Source of the DNA: Channallabes apus
Lineage: Eukaryota; Chordata; Actinopteri; Siluriformes; Clariidae
Length of the DNA stretch: 64,000 nucleotides
Assembly (NCBI GenBank): GCA_030522415.1
Contig: CM060114.1
Coordinates: 26,997,804-27,061,803, forward strand
Direction of reading: 5' to 3'
Part shown: one piece after another, positions 22,947-34,119 of the stretch
How positions within the stretch are numbered: the stretch's first letter is position 1
How the letters are laid out: every line of letters begins with the position of its first letter
Notes under the pieces: generated by a model
The model's input: only the letters and a program-made list of their open reading frames with translations
What the model was told of the DNA's origin: nothing
The model's database searches: none
Made by a program: the position numbers and the translations under genes

Positions 22947-23017
22947 TCCCCTAGTAGTCCAGTGGTAAGCACACAGTGCTCTCACTTCAGGGATAGGAGT
23001 TCAAATCCTTCAAGCTA
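22947..23017 (+). pseudogene. tRNA-Glu-like sequence
   Basis: tagtccagtggtaagcac resembles the D arm/A-box of tRNA-Glu, tgctctcac contains a CTC anticodon in the right context, and gagttcaaatcct resembles the T arm/B-box. The acceptor stem does not pair, so it is a tRNA pseudogene or SINE head. Confidence 0.4.
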
Positions 23018-23559
23018 TTGATTTAGTAGCAATATTGTATATGTTGACATATTGTATAAGACATTTTGAATAAGTCCTTTTTGCAATGTTGTGTTAAGAG
23101 TCATTTGTAACATTGGCAAAAAAAGAAAACAGCATATTTGTTTTTATAACCAAATATTCCTAAAACAAAACAAACAAAAAAAAAACTTTGTTTTGTTCAT
23201 TATTGCTTCATACTAGCTCCTGGGATGAATTTACTGTCAAATACAAAGAAAGGAAATATATGTATTTATTTATTTCAAATTCAAATACACTGGACATACA
23301 CTGGACATATACATATACTGGACATATACATATTTTTAGCATTATAGTCTGTAGTATAGGTGAGCAGTGATATATTTATATAGGAAACAAATTTTCCTAA
23401 GCACACTGTTTTTACTGGAGCACAACAGTGTTTACGCTTCTGATAGAATCCCATACATAGATAAGTAAATGGAAAAATACAATAATCTGATATCTTTAAG
23501 GATCCCTAAAAAACCTCACATGGCCCTAAAAGGTTAGAAGGTCCATTTTAAAGCATATT

Positions 23560-23740
23560 ATTAAAATTAGAGGTGCGTTGTTCACACTGTTTCTCCATCC
23601 CGGAGTGCTACTGTATATTCTGTTGATCAGTGTTGGTTTATTGGTTTTATACCAAAGGAAAGAGAGTGAACATATACCACAGTCGTACCCGATGTTGTCG
23701 TTATATGTCGTGGCTGTGCTGTTGGATGCACTACACAATA
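23560..23740 (-). other. Possible degraded plexin third-PSI exon
   Basis: On the minus strand the reading ATTYNDNIGYDCGICSL weakly resembles the YNCSFG...DCSLC start of the third PSI domain of plexin-B2. An acceptor-like cctattgtgtag and a donor-like tttg|gtataa are present. The exon that should precede it is absent and the cysteine pattern does not continue. Confidence 0.25.
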
Positions 23741-23790
23741 GGGAGGGGAATCACCAGGGACCACCCAATATAATCACGTAATATCTTTAC

Positions 23791-23878
23791 CGTGTATTTC
23801 TCCAAGTTTTTGCCCTCGAACGTGACTTGCTTTTTGTAGTTGGGGCTCCAATTTCTCAAACTGAGGACACTTGTCACT
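23791..23878 (-). CDS. plxnb2: Plexin-B-like exon with internal frame mismatch
   Basis: The acceptor is cttacag and the donor acacg|gtaaag; the exon is 88 bp. In phase with the previous exon it reads VTSVLSLRNW...YKKQVTFEGKNLEKYT, and TFEGKNL matches the plexin-B2 NFQGKNL segment. The first third matches the family only in another frame (DKCPQFEKLEP against human DSCPQFLGPSP). A small indel therefore seems to have shifted the frame inside the exon without creating a stop. It could be a decaying gene, a sequence error, or a real change. Confidence 0.7.
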
Positions 23879-24568
23879 CTGTAAGAATCAGGGAACAAGA
23901 TCAAAATGTCAAATGTTAACTGCTGTCATATGTGAGTGTAAAAATTAACAACCTAGAGCTTTATCCGCCTGAGCCACCACTCCCACAGCTTACATTTAAT
24001 GTATTCTTGTAAAAATAGTTTCCCTTGAAGGTAGTTCAAGCACACAGCTTTGGTTTTATCCAAACTTGTATCTAGAAGCTTTTTATAATGAAACTTGCAC
24101 TGATGTTTCCCGAGTCATCTTATTATCAGCGTTAAATGTGCCATAGTAACTCACACAGACGGGTAACAATGCGGCGATTATGGGAAGCCATTAGGGTCAA
24201 AATTGTCATGATTAATTTTATCGTTTAAAAACAAATAGTAACGATTGCAAATTTCTAGATTAATCACATGGCTTAATATGTTAATATTTACTACCTAAAA
24301 TGGATTTTTTTAAATTCTCTTCAAAGTAACTTTTCCTGTCACTTCTAATGACTTCACTTACTACGTAAAGACTTGTATATAAAGGTACTATGAAGCCACT
24401 GGTTCTCTCATTTATAATAGATAATATAAGGACGTGGTTGAGGCACAGTAGTTACGATTTTTGGACAGCAACAATTTTTGTGCAATGGCTTCAACTCTCG
24501 AGTTGTATTCTTTCTCAACAATAAGTCGCTTGGGATAAACCCGTTTGCCTCATCATACCTGGTTTTAC

Positions 24569-24664
24569 TTAATGATGTCCTCCTCAGAATCGTCCTTGTC
24601 ACTGCACGTGTGATCCTGTGTGTTCCACTGGCAGCCCCACTGACTCGTCACACACGCTATGCAA
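24569..24664 (-). CDS. plxnb2: Plexin-B-like exon, second PSI domain
   Basis: 96 bp between gaattgcag and attaa|gtaaaa. Encodes CIACVTSQWGCQWNTQDHTC plus an acidic tail, SDKDDSEEDIIK. The CxxC...CxW...C pattern is the second plexin PSI repeat (human plexin-B2 CISCVSNRWTCQW). The phase joins exactly with the exon at 24756-24807 (codon CC|T, Pro). Confidence 0.85.
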
Positions 24665-24755
24665 CTGCAATTCGACATGGTAGATGTATACTTGTACATG
24701 TTTTTCTAGTTAATAGATTTACACTGAGGAGGGAAAATGTCCGGTTATCACTTAC

Positions 24756-24807
24756 GGTGTATTTACTGCATTCTTCACAACCGCATCACAGTTGTAGAAC
24801 TGGTACT
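24756..24807 (-). CDS. plxnb2: Plexin-B-like exon (YQFYNC)
   Basis: 52 bp from acccccag to tacacc|gtaagt, encoding YQFYNCDAVVKNAVNTP. It matches the FYDC segment that leads into the second PSI domain. The preceding 70 or so residues expected in plexin-B2 are not found between here and 25045. An alternative acceptor two bases downstream would make the phase compatible with direct joining to the 25045-25117 exon. Confidence 0.8.
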
Positions 24808-25044
24808 CTGGGGGTTAATAAAATCCCCAAAAAGGCAAAGTCCAATGATAATTCATTAGAGGTGTGAATAATGTGGACCTCATATGTAACAGCTCATGCA
24901 TTAAGTTTATTCAAGGACACGGGCAGCTCTTCCACGACTAAACCAAACAAAATACAACCACCAAATACATGTTACGTTATGCACGAAAGAGATTACATCT
25001 AAAATCCAGATGCCTCAAAAGACACTAAATTCAATTCAACTTAC

Positions 25045-25117
25045 ACACTTCTGGTTGGGGCTCCACAGCCATGCGTCCTTCTCCTCTCCTTGGCGGCATT
25101 CCTTTTTTCTGGTGCAT
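25045..25117 (-). CDS. plxnb2: Plexin-B-like exon, end of first PSI domain
   Basis: 73 bp between gtcttgcag and agtgt|gtaagt. Completes the Arg codon of the previous exon and encodes [20 protein letters not shown] then NQKC. This is the CTRK...WLWS ending of plexin PSI1. A long TA microsatellite begins only about 20 bases upstream of the acceptor. Confidence 0.9.
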
Positions 25118-25132
25118 CTGCAAGACAAAATA

Positions 25133-25778
<646 letters not shown>

Positions 25779-25813
25779 AAAACTTTTGTATATATAATAT
25801 ATATACACACACA

Positions 25814-27311
25814 CACAGTGTTCCAAATTATCATGCAAATTATTTCTTTCTCTGATTTTCATAATTAGTAAATGCAAATGACAGTCAGTATAATTTTCTA
25901 GTCATCAACTATTAGGGTATAATTTTAATTTTATTGAACAAACCTCCTAATGATAATATTTATTTTAAAAATAAAAAACTGAAAACGCTTAAAGTTAAAA
26001 CATTTTATAGGTTGTAATGAACTGAAAATGGGCTTTTGTTGAATTTGCAGCTTTAGGAGGTCATATTTAAATAAATCAAAAACTATTTCAATCAAAAACA
26101 TCCTAACAGGGCATGTTACATCTTAACATAGGACCCCTTCTTTGATATCACCTTCACAATTCTTGCACCCATTGAACTTAGGAGTTTTGGACAGTTTCTG
26201 CTTGAATTTCTTTGCAGGATGTCAGAATAGCCTCCCAGAGCTGCTGTTTTGAATCAAACTGCCTCCCACCCTCATAGACCTTTTGAGGATTCTCCAAAGG
26301 TTCTCAATGGGGTTGAGGTCAGGGGAGGATGGTGGCCACATCTCATCTTTTATTCCCATAGCAGCCAGTAACACAGAGGTATTCTTTGCAGCATGAGATG
26401 GTGCATTGTCGTGCATGAAGATGATTTTGCTACGGTTCTTCTTTTTGGCACGGTTCTTCTTTTTGTACCATGGAAGAAAGTGGTCAATCAATATACTTTG
26501 CAGAGGTCATTTTCACACCTTCAGGGTCCCTACAGGGGCCTACCAGCTCTCTCCCAATGATTCTGGACCAAAACATGACTCCAGCACCTCCTTGTTGACG
26601 TCGCAGTCTTGTTGGGACATGGTGGCCACCCACCAACCATCCACTACTCCATCCATCTGGACCATCCAGGGTTGCACGACACTCATCAGTAAACAAGACT
26701 GTTTAAAAACTTGTCTTCATGTATGCCAGGGCCCACTGCAACTGTTTCTGCTTGTGAGCATTGGTTAGGGGTGGCTGAATAGTAGGTTTATGCACAACTG
26801 CAAGCCTCTAAAGGGTCCTACACTTTGAGGTTCACGGGACTCCAGAGGCACCAGCTGCTTCAAATACCTGTTTGCTGCCTTGTAATGGCATTTCAGCAGC
26901 TGCTCTCTTAATCCGATGAATTTGTCTGGCAGAAACCTTCATTCTGCCTTTATCTGCACGAACCTGACTGTGCTCTGAATCAGCCACGAATGTCTTCACA
27001 GTACGATGAGTTTTCGTGAAATATCTAATGTTTTCATACCTTGTCCAATTTGACGCTTTTCGGCACCAGAAAGATCCTTTTTCTTTCCCATATTGTTTGA
27101 AACCTGCGGCCTGCTTAATAATGTGGAACAACCTTCTTCAGTACTTTTCCTTTAATTGGGCTTATCTGGCAAACTAATTATCACACATGTCTGAGATTCA
27201 TTTCAGTAATCCAAAGAGCCCTGAGACACAATACCACCCATGAGTTTACTTTTTAATGTTTATGACACTTGCATCCAATTTGCATAATAATTTATAATAA
27301 TTTGGAACACA

Positions 27312-27315
<4 letters not shown>
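25814..27315 (-). mobile_element. Tc1/mariner-like element, transposase broken
   Basis: The ends are gtgttccaaattatcatgca and its inverted copy (tgcataataatttat...ttggaacac), next to TA repeats on both sides. Transposase pieces on the minus strand are a helix-turn-helix region (26832-27131), MFTDECRATLDGPDGW with the first Asp (26484-26696), and FMHDNAPSHAAKN...SSPDLNPIENLW with the second Asp and the Glu, 34 residues between (26222-26491). Frameshifts separate them. Confidence 0.85.

Positions 27316-27376
<61 letters not shown>
27312..27376. repeat. TA microsatellite with short CA end
   Basis: About 52 bases of TA then CACACACACA, lying exactly between the ends of two different Tc1-like elements. 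Confidence 0.95.
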
Positions 27377-27378
<2 letters not shown>

Positions 27379-28250
27379 CAGCAAAAAAAGAAACGTCCTC
27401 TGACTTTCAACTGTTTTTACTTTCAGGTTCTATGATGTCTCTGAGGTAAGAATGTGGAAAGCAAACCCTGGGGAACATGTTGACCTCAGCGTATCGCTCA
27501 CCTCGCCTTCTCCGGCAACGCTGACGACAATCATTTCTGTAAACAGGACGGTAGACCACTGTTGCATTGTCCAGGTCACATGGTCCTGTGCCCACTGCAA
27601 ACTTTCATGGCGGTGTCTTGGTGTCAGTGGAGTCACCTGCAACGGTCGTCTGGCATTCAAGCCAAAGCGGTGGAGTCGGTTGCGAATGGTTTGTCTGGAA
27701 ACCCTTGTACCCCTCGCATGTGTGGCAGTTGTCTGATGTCTGAGTGTATAGGTGCTTAGGTACTGGTCATCATTGCGGTCCGTCACTCGTGGGGCTCCAC
27801 TCCTGGGTCTGTCATGAACTCTGCCAGTAGTTCTGTGTCTTGATAAAAGTCTGCTGATAACACTCTGAGACACACCAAGTTCACGAGCAACCCGAAGGGG
27901 CACCCTTGGCCAGGTGGCGCTGCTCTTCCGTTAAGTGACGTTGTGTGTTCATGCCTGTTTGATTGATGAACTTGGAATGACTTAGTGACAATACGAGCTT
28001 TTATACCCACAGAATGTTGAAATTGATGCCCCATTGAAAAAGGTTGTCTTTTGGGATTGACCCCAATATACTGTAAGGCACACCTGTACACAATGAACCA
28101 TTACATGGAAAACACAAAATGAGGTGTTGTCCATCACCCCAATACAATTGCCTCCCTATCCCAAAAATGTCTGAAGTGAAACAAACACCATATGTATGCC
28201 ATCAACTAAGTCTCTCACAATATCCCTAACTTATTGTGAGTAGTGTATAT
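27377..28250 (-). mobile_element. Tc1-like element, 3'-deleted transposase
   Basis: The left end CTCAGCAAAAAAAGAAACG is the same terminus as in the element at 32862-33445. The minus-strand frame 27430-27903 encodes VARELGVSQSVISRLLSRH, GRPR-like DRPRSGAPRVTD and LQWAQDHVTWTMQQWSTVLF, then jumps in a broken frame. The right terminal repeat is not visible, so the right border is approximate. Confidence 0.75.
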
Positions 28251-28279
28251 CGTGACATTTTTAACACATTCTGTACAGT

Positions 28280-28440
28280 GTCACAGGTGGCCTGGAGCGT
28301 CTCCTAGGGGACTTGGGGCAGACACAAGGCGGGGTAACACCATGGATGGAGTGACACTACTGGCAAATTAGCCTGATCTGCAGGTCTTTGGACTGTGGGA
28401 AGAAACTCTCCCATCCACAATCGCCCACTAAGTAGCTAAC
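28280..28440 (-). mobile_element. SINE body fragment
   Basis: The reverse complement of the 3' half of the 1464-type SINE: tctttggactgtgggaagaa and the block corresponding to cctggaacaggctcc are recognisable. The head is missing. Confidence 0.55.
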
Positions 28441-28702
28441 CCAAAGCAAACTTGTGATTTGGGATTTAAAGACATCGGAGGCTTTATCTTCTTTGATTTA
28501 TTCTGAGCACTTTATTTAACAGGAACTAAACCTGACAATTTCCCTTTGAATCAAAACAACTTAAATTTCTTAACTTTATGTAAACAATAAATTAAGTGAA
28601 CATGATGGGTTTCATTTTCATCATCAGTAACTTGAGTTGATATGCAATACTCATTGAACTTTATTGACATCAAGTGGTTCTGTGTTTAAGGTCCTCACTT
28701 AC

Positions 28703-28803
28703 CGGCCCTCGAGGACACACCAGCCACAATATGGATCCCTCTGACTCACACACGAGTGACAGTCTTTCTTCTGTTCACACGCCTGCACTGGAACTTTCGT
28801 GAT
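28703..28803 (-). CDS. plxnb2: Plexin-B-like exon, first PSI domain
   Basis: 101 bp between cttttag and ggccg|gtaagt. Encodes [20 protein letters not shown] then [13 protein letters not shown]. The spacing of the cysteines and the DPYCGWC motif are diagnostic of the PSI domain that follows the Sema domain in plexins and semaphorins. Confidence 0.95.
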
Positions 28804-28893
28804 CTAAAAGGAAAACAGAAGTGTGATGTATTCACACAGGTTAGAATACACACACATATTGAGAAATGGTTCCACTCTGTATTGCTTAACCAC

Positions 28894-29019
28894 CTTCTTC
28901 ATAGTGGTGATGTACAGGTGATCCATGGTGGAATCAAAGAACATGGGTTTGTTAACTGGACTGTCGCAACTATCTCCTGGAAATTTGCCGTACACGTCAG
29001 CGTGATCAGTCAGATGAAT
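28894..29019 (-). CDS. plxnb2: Plexin-B-like exon, end of Sema domain
   Basis: 126 bp (42 codons) between gctttgcag and aagaag|gtggtt. Encodes IHLTDHADVYGKFPG, then SPVNKPMFFDSTMDHLYITT and MKK, corresponding to the last Sema propeller blade. It is in phase 0 with both neighbours. Confidence 0.88.
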
Positions 29020-29139
29020 CTGCAAAGCCAAAGCAAAAAGTAAATAACATTGGGCTTGACAGATCCATCGGAATTCATAACGGCCTGCAAGCTGTATAGT
29101 GACATTCTAATCTGTTTTACAAGAGGAAAAAAACATCAC

Positions 29140-29328
29140 CTTAAGCACTTCTCCTGTGTTGGTGCCCACGAAAGCCACAGTGTTGTTGTTTACCACAGAC
29201 ACAGCCACAGATGTCAGCAGGCTTTTCCTGGTGTAGATGGCGCTGACACTCAAAGCGAATTCGGGTGTAGTGGCCAATGGAGACGGCAGGAACTCGGCTC
29301 CACAAGGGTAAGCATCATACAAAGACTC
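29140..29328 (-). CDS. plxnb2: Plexin-B-like exon, Sema domain
   Basis: 189 bp (63 codons) between tgttcaccag and cttaag|gtgatg. Encodes DAYPCGAEFLPSPLAT, then YTRKSLLTSVAVSVVNNNTV and AFVGTNTGEVLK. The YPCG..LPSP element and the TVAFxGTxxGxxLK blade motif are typical of class-B plexins. Confidence 0.93.
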
Positions 29329-29860
29329 CTGGTGAACACACGCACACATACACACAATGTTTGGAGTATGGACCTTTTTTTTTCCGACTGTACACTGGTC
29401 AGAACTCGCACCTTCAATGATATCTTTATGTTTCATACATTGGAATGCCAGAAACTAGTCTCTGCAAAACTGACTGGACAGAATTTAATGAAACTTTGCC
29501 AGTCCTTCGGTATTTGCCTGAAGTTAATATTTACCTGCACCATAAATGAAATCAAAATGTTGAGTAGAAGGGTCATTATGGGCAGTTATGTGCCAGCTTT
29601 TTTTCCTAATTTAACTCTTTTGCCCTTAAAGTGGGTGTAGCTATATGAGTCACTCAACAGAGCCATTCTACGCTATAGTTTACCGTGTTTACAGAGTATG
29701 CGGAAGACAAAGAAAGCCCCATATATCCCCACAAAATACAAACGAAAGATAAAACATGGGATGTTAGAGCAAACAAATCTGCAGCAGTCTGAGGTGAGGG
29801 CGTGGTGTTATGCACTAAAATCACAAGTAATAATGATAAACGACATGGTCACACACTCAC

Positions 29861-30969
29861 CTCTATCTTGGTCGAACAAATGTCCTCGTTTTTGGTGGTG
29901 TAAGGAGACATGACAGCTCTTGGCTTTGACTCGATGTATTCTCCACTATAACATGACTTCAGGGCCTCCTGCAGTCTGCGGTTGATGCTGCTCATAGGAT
30001 ACATACAGAGTGCAGAGTCCTCGCTATCCGGTTTGCTGAAAAGAGCAAACAGCACCTCATCATCTTCTGGCAAGCTAAGGTTTTGGGCAAGAATCGACCC
30101 TGGAGAGGTCAAGTATGCTGCTTGCACCTTGTTGTAGACGTTGTCTTTGCTTTTGCTGCAGCTGAGCTGAAGCTCTATGTAGGAATAGTAATTCTGGTCG
30201 TCATCGCAGAGGCGAGCCAAAAAGCTGACCTTACGGTTATCGTTGGCGTCCATTGCTCGCGAGAACAGAAAGAAGACATGGGATTTGTGCTTGAAAGCGT
30301 AGCGAAAGTCATGCTGGTAGCGCTGCATGTATGGGCCTTCCTGCACAGTGGAGGTCTCCACGATGTTCTCAAATATGTCCATGTCATTGCTTGCTTGTAA
30401 CAGACGCGTGCTGACCAGCTTCACACTAACTGCACTGCCATAGCCTTGACCTACTAGGAAAACACTCAAATTTATCGGTTGCCATCTGTTAATAAAGGTT
30501 GAGATCACTCCCACCACTGAGACCGACTTGTCTGGAGTGACCACATACGTTTTCTCTCCCTTGGTGTCACTGTAGTACACTTGCTGCTCAACGTTACTCA
30601 GATTGAGCAGGGAGCAGATGCCGCGAAAGACACTGCCACACGAAACCAGCGTGCCCTGAGCCGGATTCACCAGCAGAAGCTTGTTGACGTTGTGCGTTTC
30701 CTCAGCCTCTACGCACTGGGCAGTGATTGGGGGAGTGCAGTTCGGGCTGTCTTTCTTGGGTCCCGTCTGAGCTGTACTCTCCTTCTGTAGATTAGCATCC
30801 AGCTGATGGATGGCGTCGACGGCGCCCAGATAGATGCGGCCTGTCCGGGGGTCCTGGACCACCGTGCTGATCGTGGTTAGGGAGGAAAACTGGGCACGGG
30901 GCTGATCGCAGTCAGAGCGGCCAACACACAGCAGCGCCAGGAGCGCTGCCACATGCCACCACTCCATTT
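29861..30969 (-). CDS. plxnb2: Plexin-B2-like first coding exon (signal peptide and most of Sema domain)
   Basis: Plexins are cell-surface receptors for semaphorins that control cell migration and axon guidance. The ATG at 30967 lies two bases after an acceptor (tttttcctttag). The exon encodes 369 residues and ends at atagag|gtgagt in phase 0. Residues 1-20 (MEWWHVAALLALLCVGRSDC) form a signal peptide. The Sema domain follows, with IYLGAVDAIHQLDANLQ near 45, CTPPI...C near 75-85, NVNKLLLVNP, CGSVFRGICSLLNLSNVEQQ near 115-135, STRLL, HVFFLFSR, ARLCDDDQNYYSYIELQLSC and ALCMYP...CYSGEY. The GICxLxxLSN and GEKTYV segments favour plexin-B2 over B1, B3, A or D. The frame is fully open. Seven further exons lie downstream to 23791; the rest of the receptor is not in the window. 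Confidence 0.9.
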
Positions 30970-31059
30970 CTAAAGGAAAAATGTCAAAAATTAAAACATG
31001 AGACACAGAGGTACAGTGGGACTAAACAGCTGTGTGGCCACAAAAAAAAAAAAAAAACA

Positions 31060-32070
31060 CTTGTTAGTGAGACTAATCAAAAAGGCTAGGGAGCATAAAG
31101 ATCGGACTTCTTTATTCATTCATTCCAAGTGAAGGGAAGCGCATGCGCCCATCATGCATAGAGTCCACTTTACGAGTCTCTGGAGACAGTGTCATGATCT
31201 GGGGTTGCTTCAATTGGTCAGGTCTAGACTCAGCAATGTTATGTGGCAATAAAATGAAGTCAGCTGACGACCTGAATTTACTGAATGACCAGAGTTGGGT
31301 GGAGCTGTAATCGAAATGCTTTTCCTAATAATGCAGTAATGTAACGCGTTACATTTTAAATGCATGTAATTTGATTACCGTTACCAATGTCTAACATGAC
31401 ATTACTAGCGTTACAAATGTACTGTTTAAAATGTAATCAAAATACATTTAAAAATCACAGTTTTGCGCAGCAGCATCAATTAACGAGCATGCGCTTTAAT
31501 CAATCGTCGGAGAGCTTTGTAGTTTTACATTTGATGTTGTAACGGGTTCACTCTTTTTGCACCGGTGGCACCACAGACACGAGGCGAGGTCTTACAGAAA
31601 TGGGGTGATTTTATTTCGAAAAAAAAACGGAGAAGGAGGAGGGGAAAAAAGGGAGGATTTTTTTATGCGGAGTAAGCCCGAGATCAATTAACATAAATTA
31701 CAGGGGCGTCTACATAGGGAGCCTACGGAGTGAGCGAGGAGCGATAACCGGTTGAACATCACAGGCGCACGCTGTGACAGATGTTTTTAAAGTAACATAA
31801 TTAGTAATCTGATTACTTTTTACATGTAATAATCAGTAATTTAATCAAATTACAATTTTAAAGTAGTAATTAATAATTTGTAGTAGATTACTTTTTCTGA
31901 GTAACTTCCCCAACAATGTGAATAAGCAGGTTATCAAATCTATGGAGCTTCTCTTCCCTGATGCCACAGGGATATTCCAGGACACAAATTGTGAAAGAGT
32001 GGTTCTGGGAGCATGAGGAATCATTTTCACACATGAACTGGACACCACAGTGTGTGCTGTAATCAAAGCT
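31060..32070 (+). pseudogene. Tc1-like transposase remnant split by a hAT MITE
   Basis: Before the MITE the plus strand reads SGDSVMIWGCFNWSGLDSAM, then KSADDLNLLND. After it, [19 protein letters not shown] is followed by a broken second-Asp region. The order and family are those of fish Tc1 transposases. Stops and frameshifts abound. Confidence 0.75.
31290..31918. mobile_element. hAT MITE (CAGAGTTGGG ends)
   Basis: 629 bp. The left end is cagagttgggtggagct and the inverted right end cattgttggggaagttac. The flanks tgaatgac (31282-31289) and tgaataag (31919-31926) share six of eight bases. The interior has taacgcgttacattt and a compact GC-rich part near 31560-31780. Confidence 0.7.
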
Positions 32071-32398
32071 GAATTAAATCATAACATTTTCTTTTCTTTC
32101 CACCAACAGACAGTGTATTATACATAATTGTACAAGCAGTGTGAGGAGGGGACCTTAGAAAGGAACAATCCTCATGACTGGCGCAAAGTACGAGGAAATC
32201 ATATCACACTTTTTAAAATCAAATATTTGATGTTCAGACAGAAACGCACAATATTAGGATCCTTTATTTGAAATGGTGCCTTTAATGAAGGTGTGTCAGG
32301 TGGTGCAAAGTACACCGGGTAAAGGTCCAAAGATCCAAAAAAGGTAGCACGAATTCCGTTATATGGAAGTGGTTTGGCTATCTGAAAAATGATTACCA

Positions 32399-32640
32399 CA
32401 CTGAAAGCATGAAAATGCGGGCTGATGCTACTCCGTCAACTAGCAGGGCTAGCAGTGGGGCTATACCAAAGCAGATATCGATCGTGCCGTCTTTCGTGGC
32501 CATTACACCTTATGAAAGGTGTTCCAAAAGGAGCAAGGATATAACCAGGACCGTTTCTATCTTTCTAGCGAAAGATATGATGCCCCTAAGCACAGTAGAA
32601 CAAGACGGCATCTAGCCATTGGTAAGTTAAGCATCTACTA
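32399..32640 (+). pseudogene. hAT (ZBED-type) transposase fragment
   Basis: Reads SGAIPKQISIVPSFVAITPY, then RTVSIFLAKDMMPLSTVEQD before a stop. The AKDMMPxSTVE motif is characteristic of ZBED1-like hAT transposases. No BED finger or RNase-H-like domain accompanies it. Confidence 0.65.
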
Positions 32641-32861
32641 AAGTTAATGTTTTCAGTGCTAAAACAGCATATGAGGATTTATAAAATATCCTACGATTTC
32701 ACAGCATTTAAGGCTATCACGTTTGACTACATAATTTTGAAAATGCTGTTGTATTCACACTGCCCTAAGAAACACCAATTTGCGTGTGGTTGTGCGCTGT
32801 AAAGGCATATATAAATAAATAAATGATCATCTTGACGCTATTTAATAAATATGCAGATATA

Positions 32862-33445
32862 CTCAGCAAAAAAAGAAACGCCCCTTTTTCAGGACTATGT
32901 ATTCAACAATAATGTTGTAAAAATCCAAATAACTTTACAGATCTTCATTGTAAAATGTTTAAACAATGTTTTCCATGCATGTTCAATTAACCATAATCAA
33001 TTAATTAACATGCACCTGTGGAATGGTCGTTAAGACCTTAACAGCTTACAGAAAGTAGGCATTTAAGGTCACAGTTCTAAAAACGCAGGACACTAAAAAG
33101 ACTTGTCTACCGACTGTGAAAAACACCCAAAGAAAGATGCCCAGGGTCGCTGCTCATCTGCGTGAACGTGCATTAGGCATGCTGCAGGGAGGCATGAGGA
33201 CTGCTGATGTGGCTAGGGCAATAAATCGCCATGTCCGCACTGTGAGACGCCTAAGACAGCGCTACAGGGAGACAGGAAGGACAGCTGATCATCCTCGCAT
33301 CCTTCATTCAGGGACACATTGTGAAACATTTTTAGTTTATGTCTTATGGTGTTGACTCTTTTAGTGTTCATACAAATATTTACACATTAAGTTTACTGAA
33401 TGTAAAAACAGTTGAACGTCAGAGGACGTTTCTTTTTTTGCTGAG
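32862..33445. mobile_element. Tc1-like deletion derivative, 584 bp
   Basis: Ends CTCAGCAAAAAAAGAAACG and inverted copy, flanked by TA on both sides. The plus-strand frame at 33116-33355 keeps the DNA-binding part (MPRVAAHLRERALGML, INRHVRTVRRLRQRYRETGR) and ends shortly after it. It has the same termini as the element at 27377. Confidence 0.88.
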
Positions 33446-33455
33446 TATATATACA

Positions 33456-33953
33456 CAGTTGTGGTCAAAAGTTTACATACACTTGTAAAGAACATATCAT
33501 GGCTCTCTTGAGTTCCCCATTATCTCTACAACTTTTTCTATGATCGAGTGATTGGAACAGATACTTCTTTGTCACAAAAAAACATTCATTTTTATGACTT
33601 TATTATGGGTTAACAGAAAAAAGTTAACAGAAAAAAGTGATCACATCTGCTGGGTATACATACAGCAACATGAATTAGCAATTTTGGTGACTTAGAAAGT
33701 TGTGTCAGTGAAATGAGCTTCACAGCATGGCCTCTTAACTTCTTGTGGGTGATTGAGTGAATAATCTGAAAAAACAGAAAAACAAAAAAAATTTGAAAGT
33801 TAAAGAACCAAACTTCATGAATGTTTTTTGTGACAAAGTAGTGTCTGTTCAAATCACTCCAGAAAAAAACAGAGTTGTAGAAATAACAGGGAACTCAAGA
33901 GAGCCATGATATTATGTTCTTTACAAGTGTATGTAAACTTTTGACCACAACTA
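33456..33953. mobile_element. Palindromic Tc1 MITE
   Basis: The ends CAGTTGTGGTCAAAAGTTTA and inverted copy extend as inverted repeats of roughly 90 bases (gtaaagaacatatcatggct, ctcttgagttccc) around a short AT-rich centre. TA flanks are present. It starts about 10 bases after the previous element. Confidence 0.88.
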
Positions 33954-33958
33954 TAACA

Positions 33959-33959
<1 letters not shown>

Positions 33960-34023
<64 letters not shown>

Positions 34024-34030
34024 ATATATA
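33960..34030. repeat. TA microsatellite
   Basis: About 55 bases of TA, following gtgtgtgta, next to the palindromic Tc1 MITE. A residual Tc1 end (aaggtgtgtccaaaccttta) follows at about 34090. Confidence 0.95.
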
Positions 34031-34119
34031 TATTCTGGACATTTTAAAGCAGAATAAAAAATAATCAAGTAAGACCATGGAATAATAAGGTGTGTCCAAA
34101 CCTTTAACTGGTAGTGTAT

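Noticed and set aside
22947..23017. Functional tRNA-Glu gene
   Set aside because: Only the internal promoter boxes and anticodon region resemble tRNA-Glu; the acceptor stem does not pair.
24478..24867. 129-codon plus-strand frame as a gene
   Set aside because: It overlaps two minus-strand plexin exons with correct splice borders and phases; the plus frame is incidental.
27452..27759. Plus-strand frames with Cys/Trp-rich peptides
   Set aside because: Antisense of a Tc1 transposase fragment.
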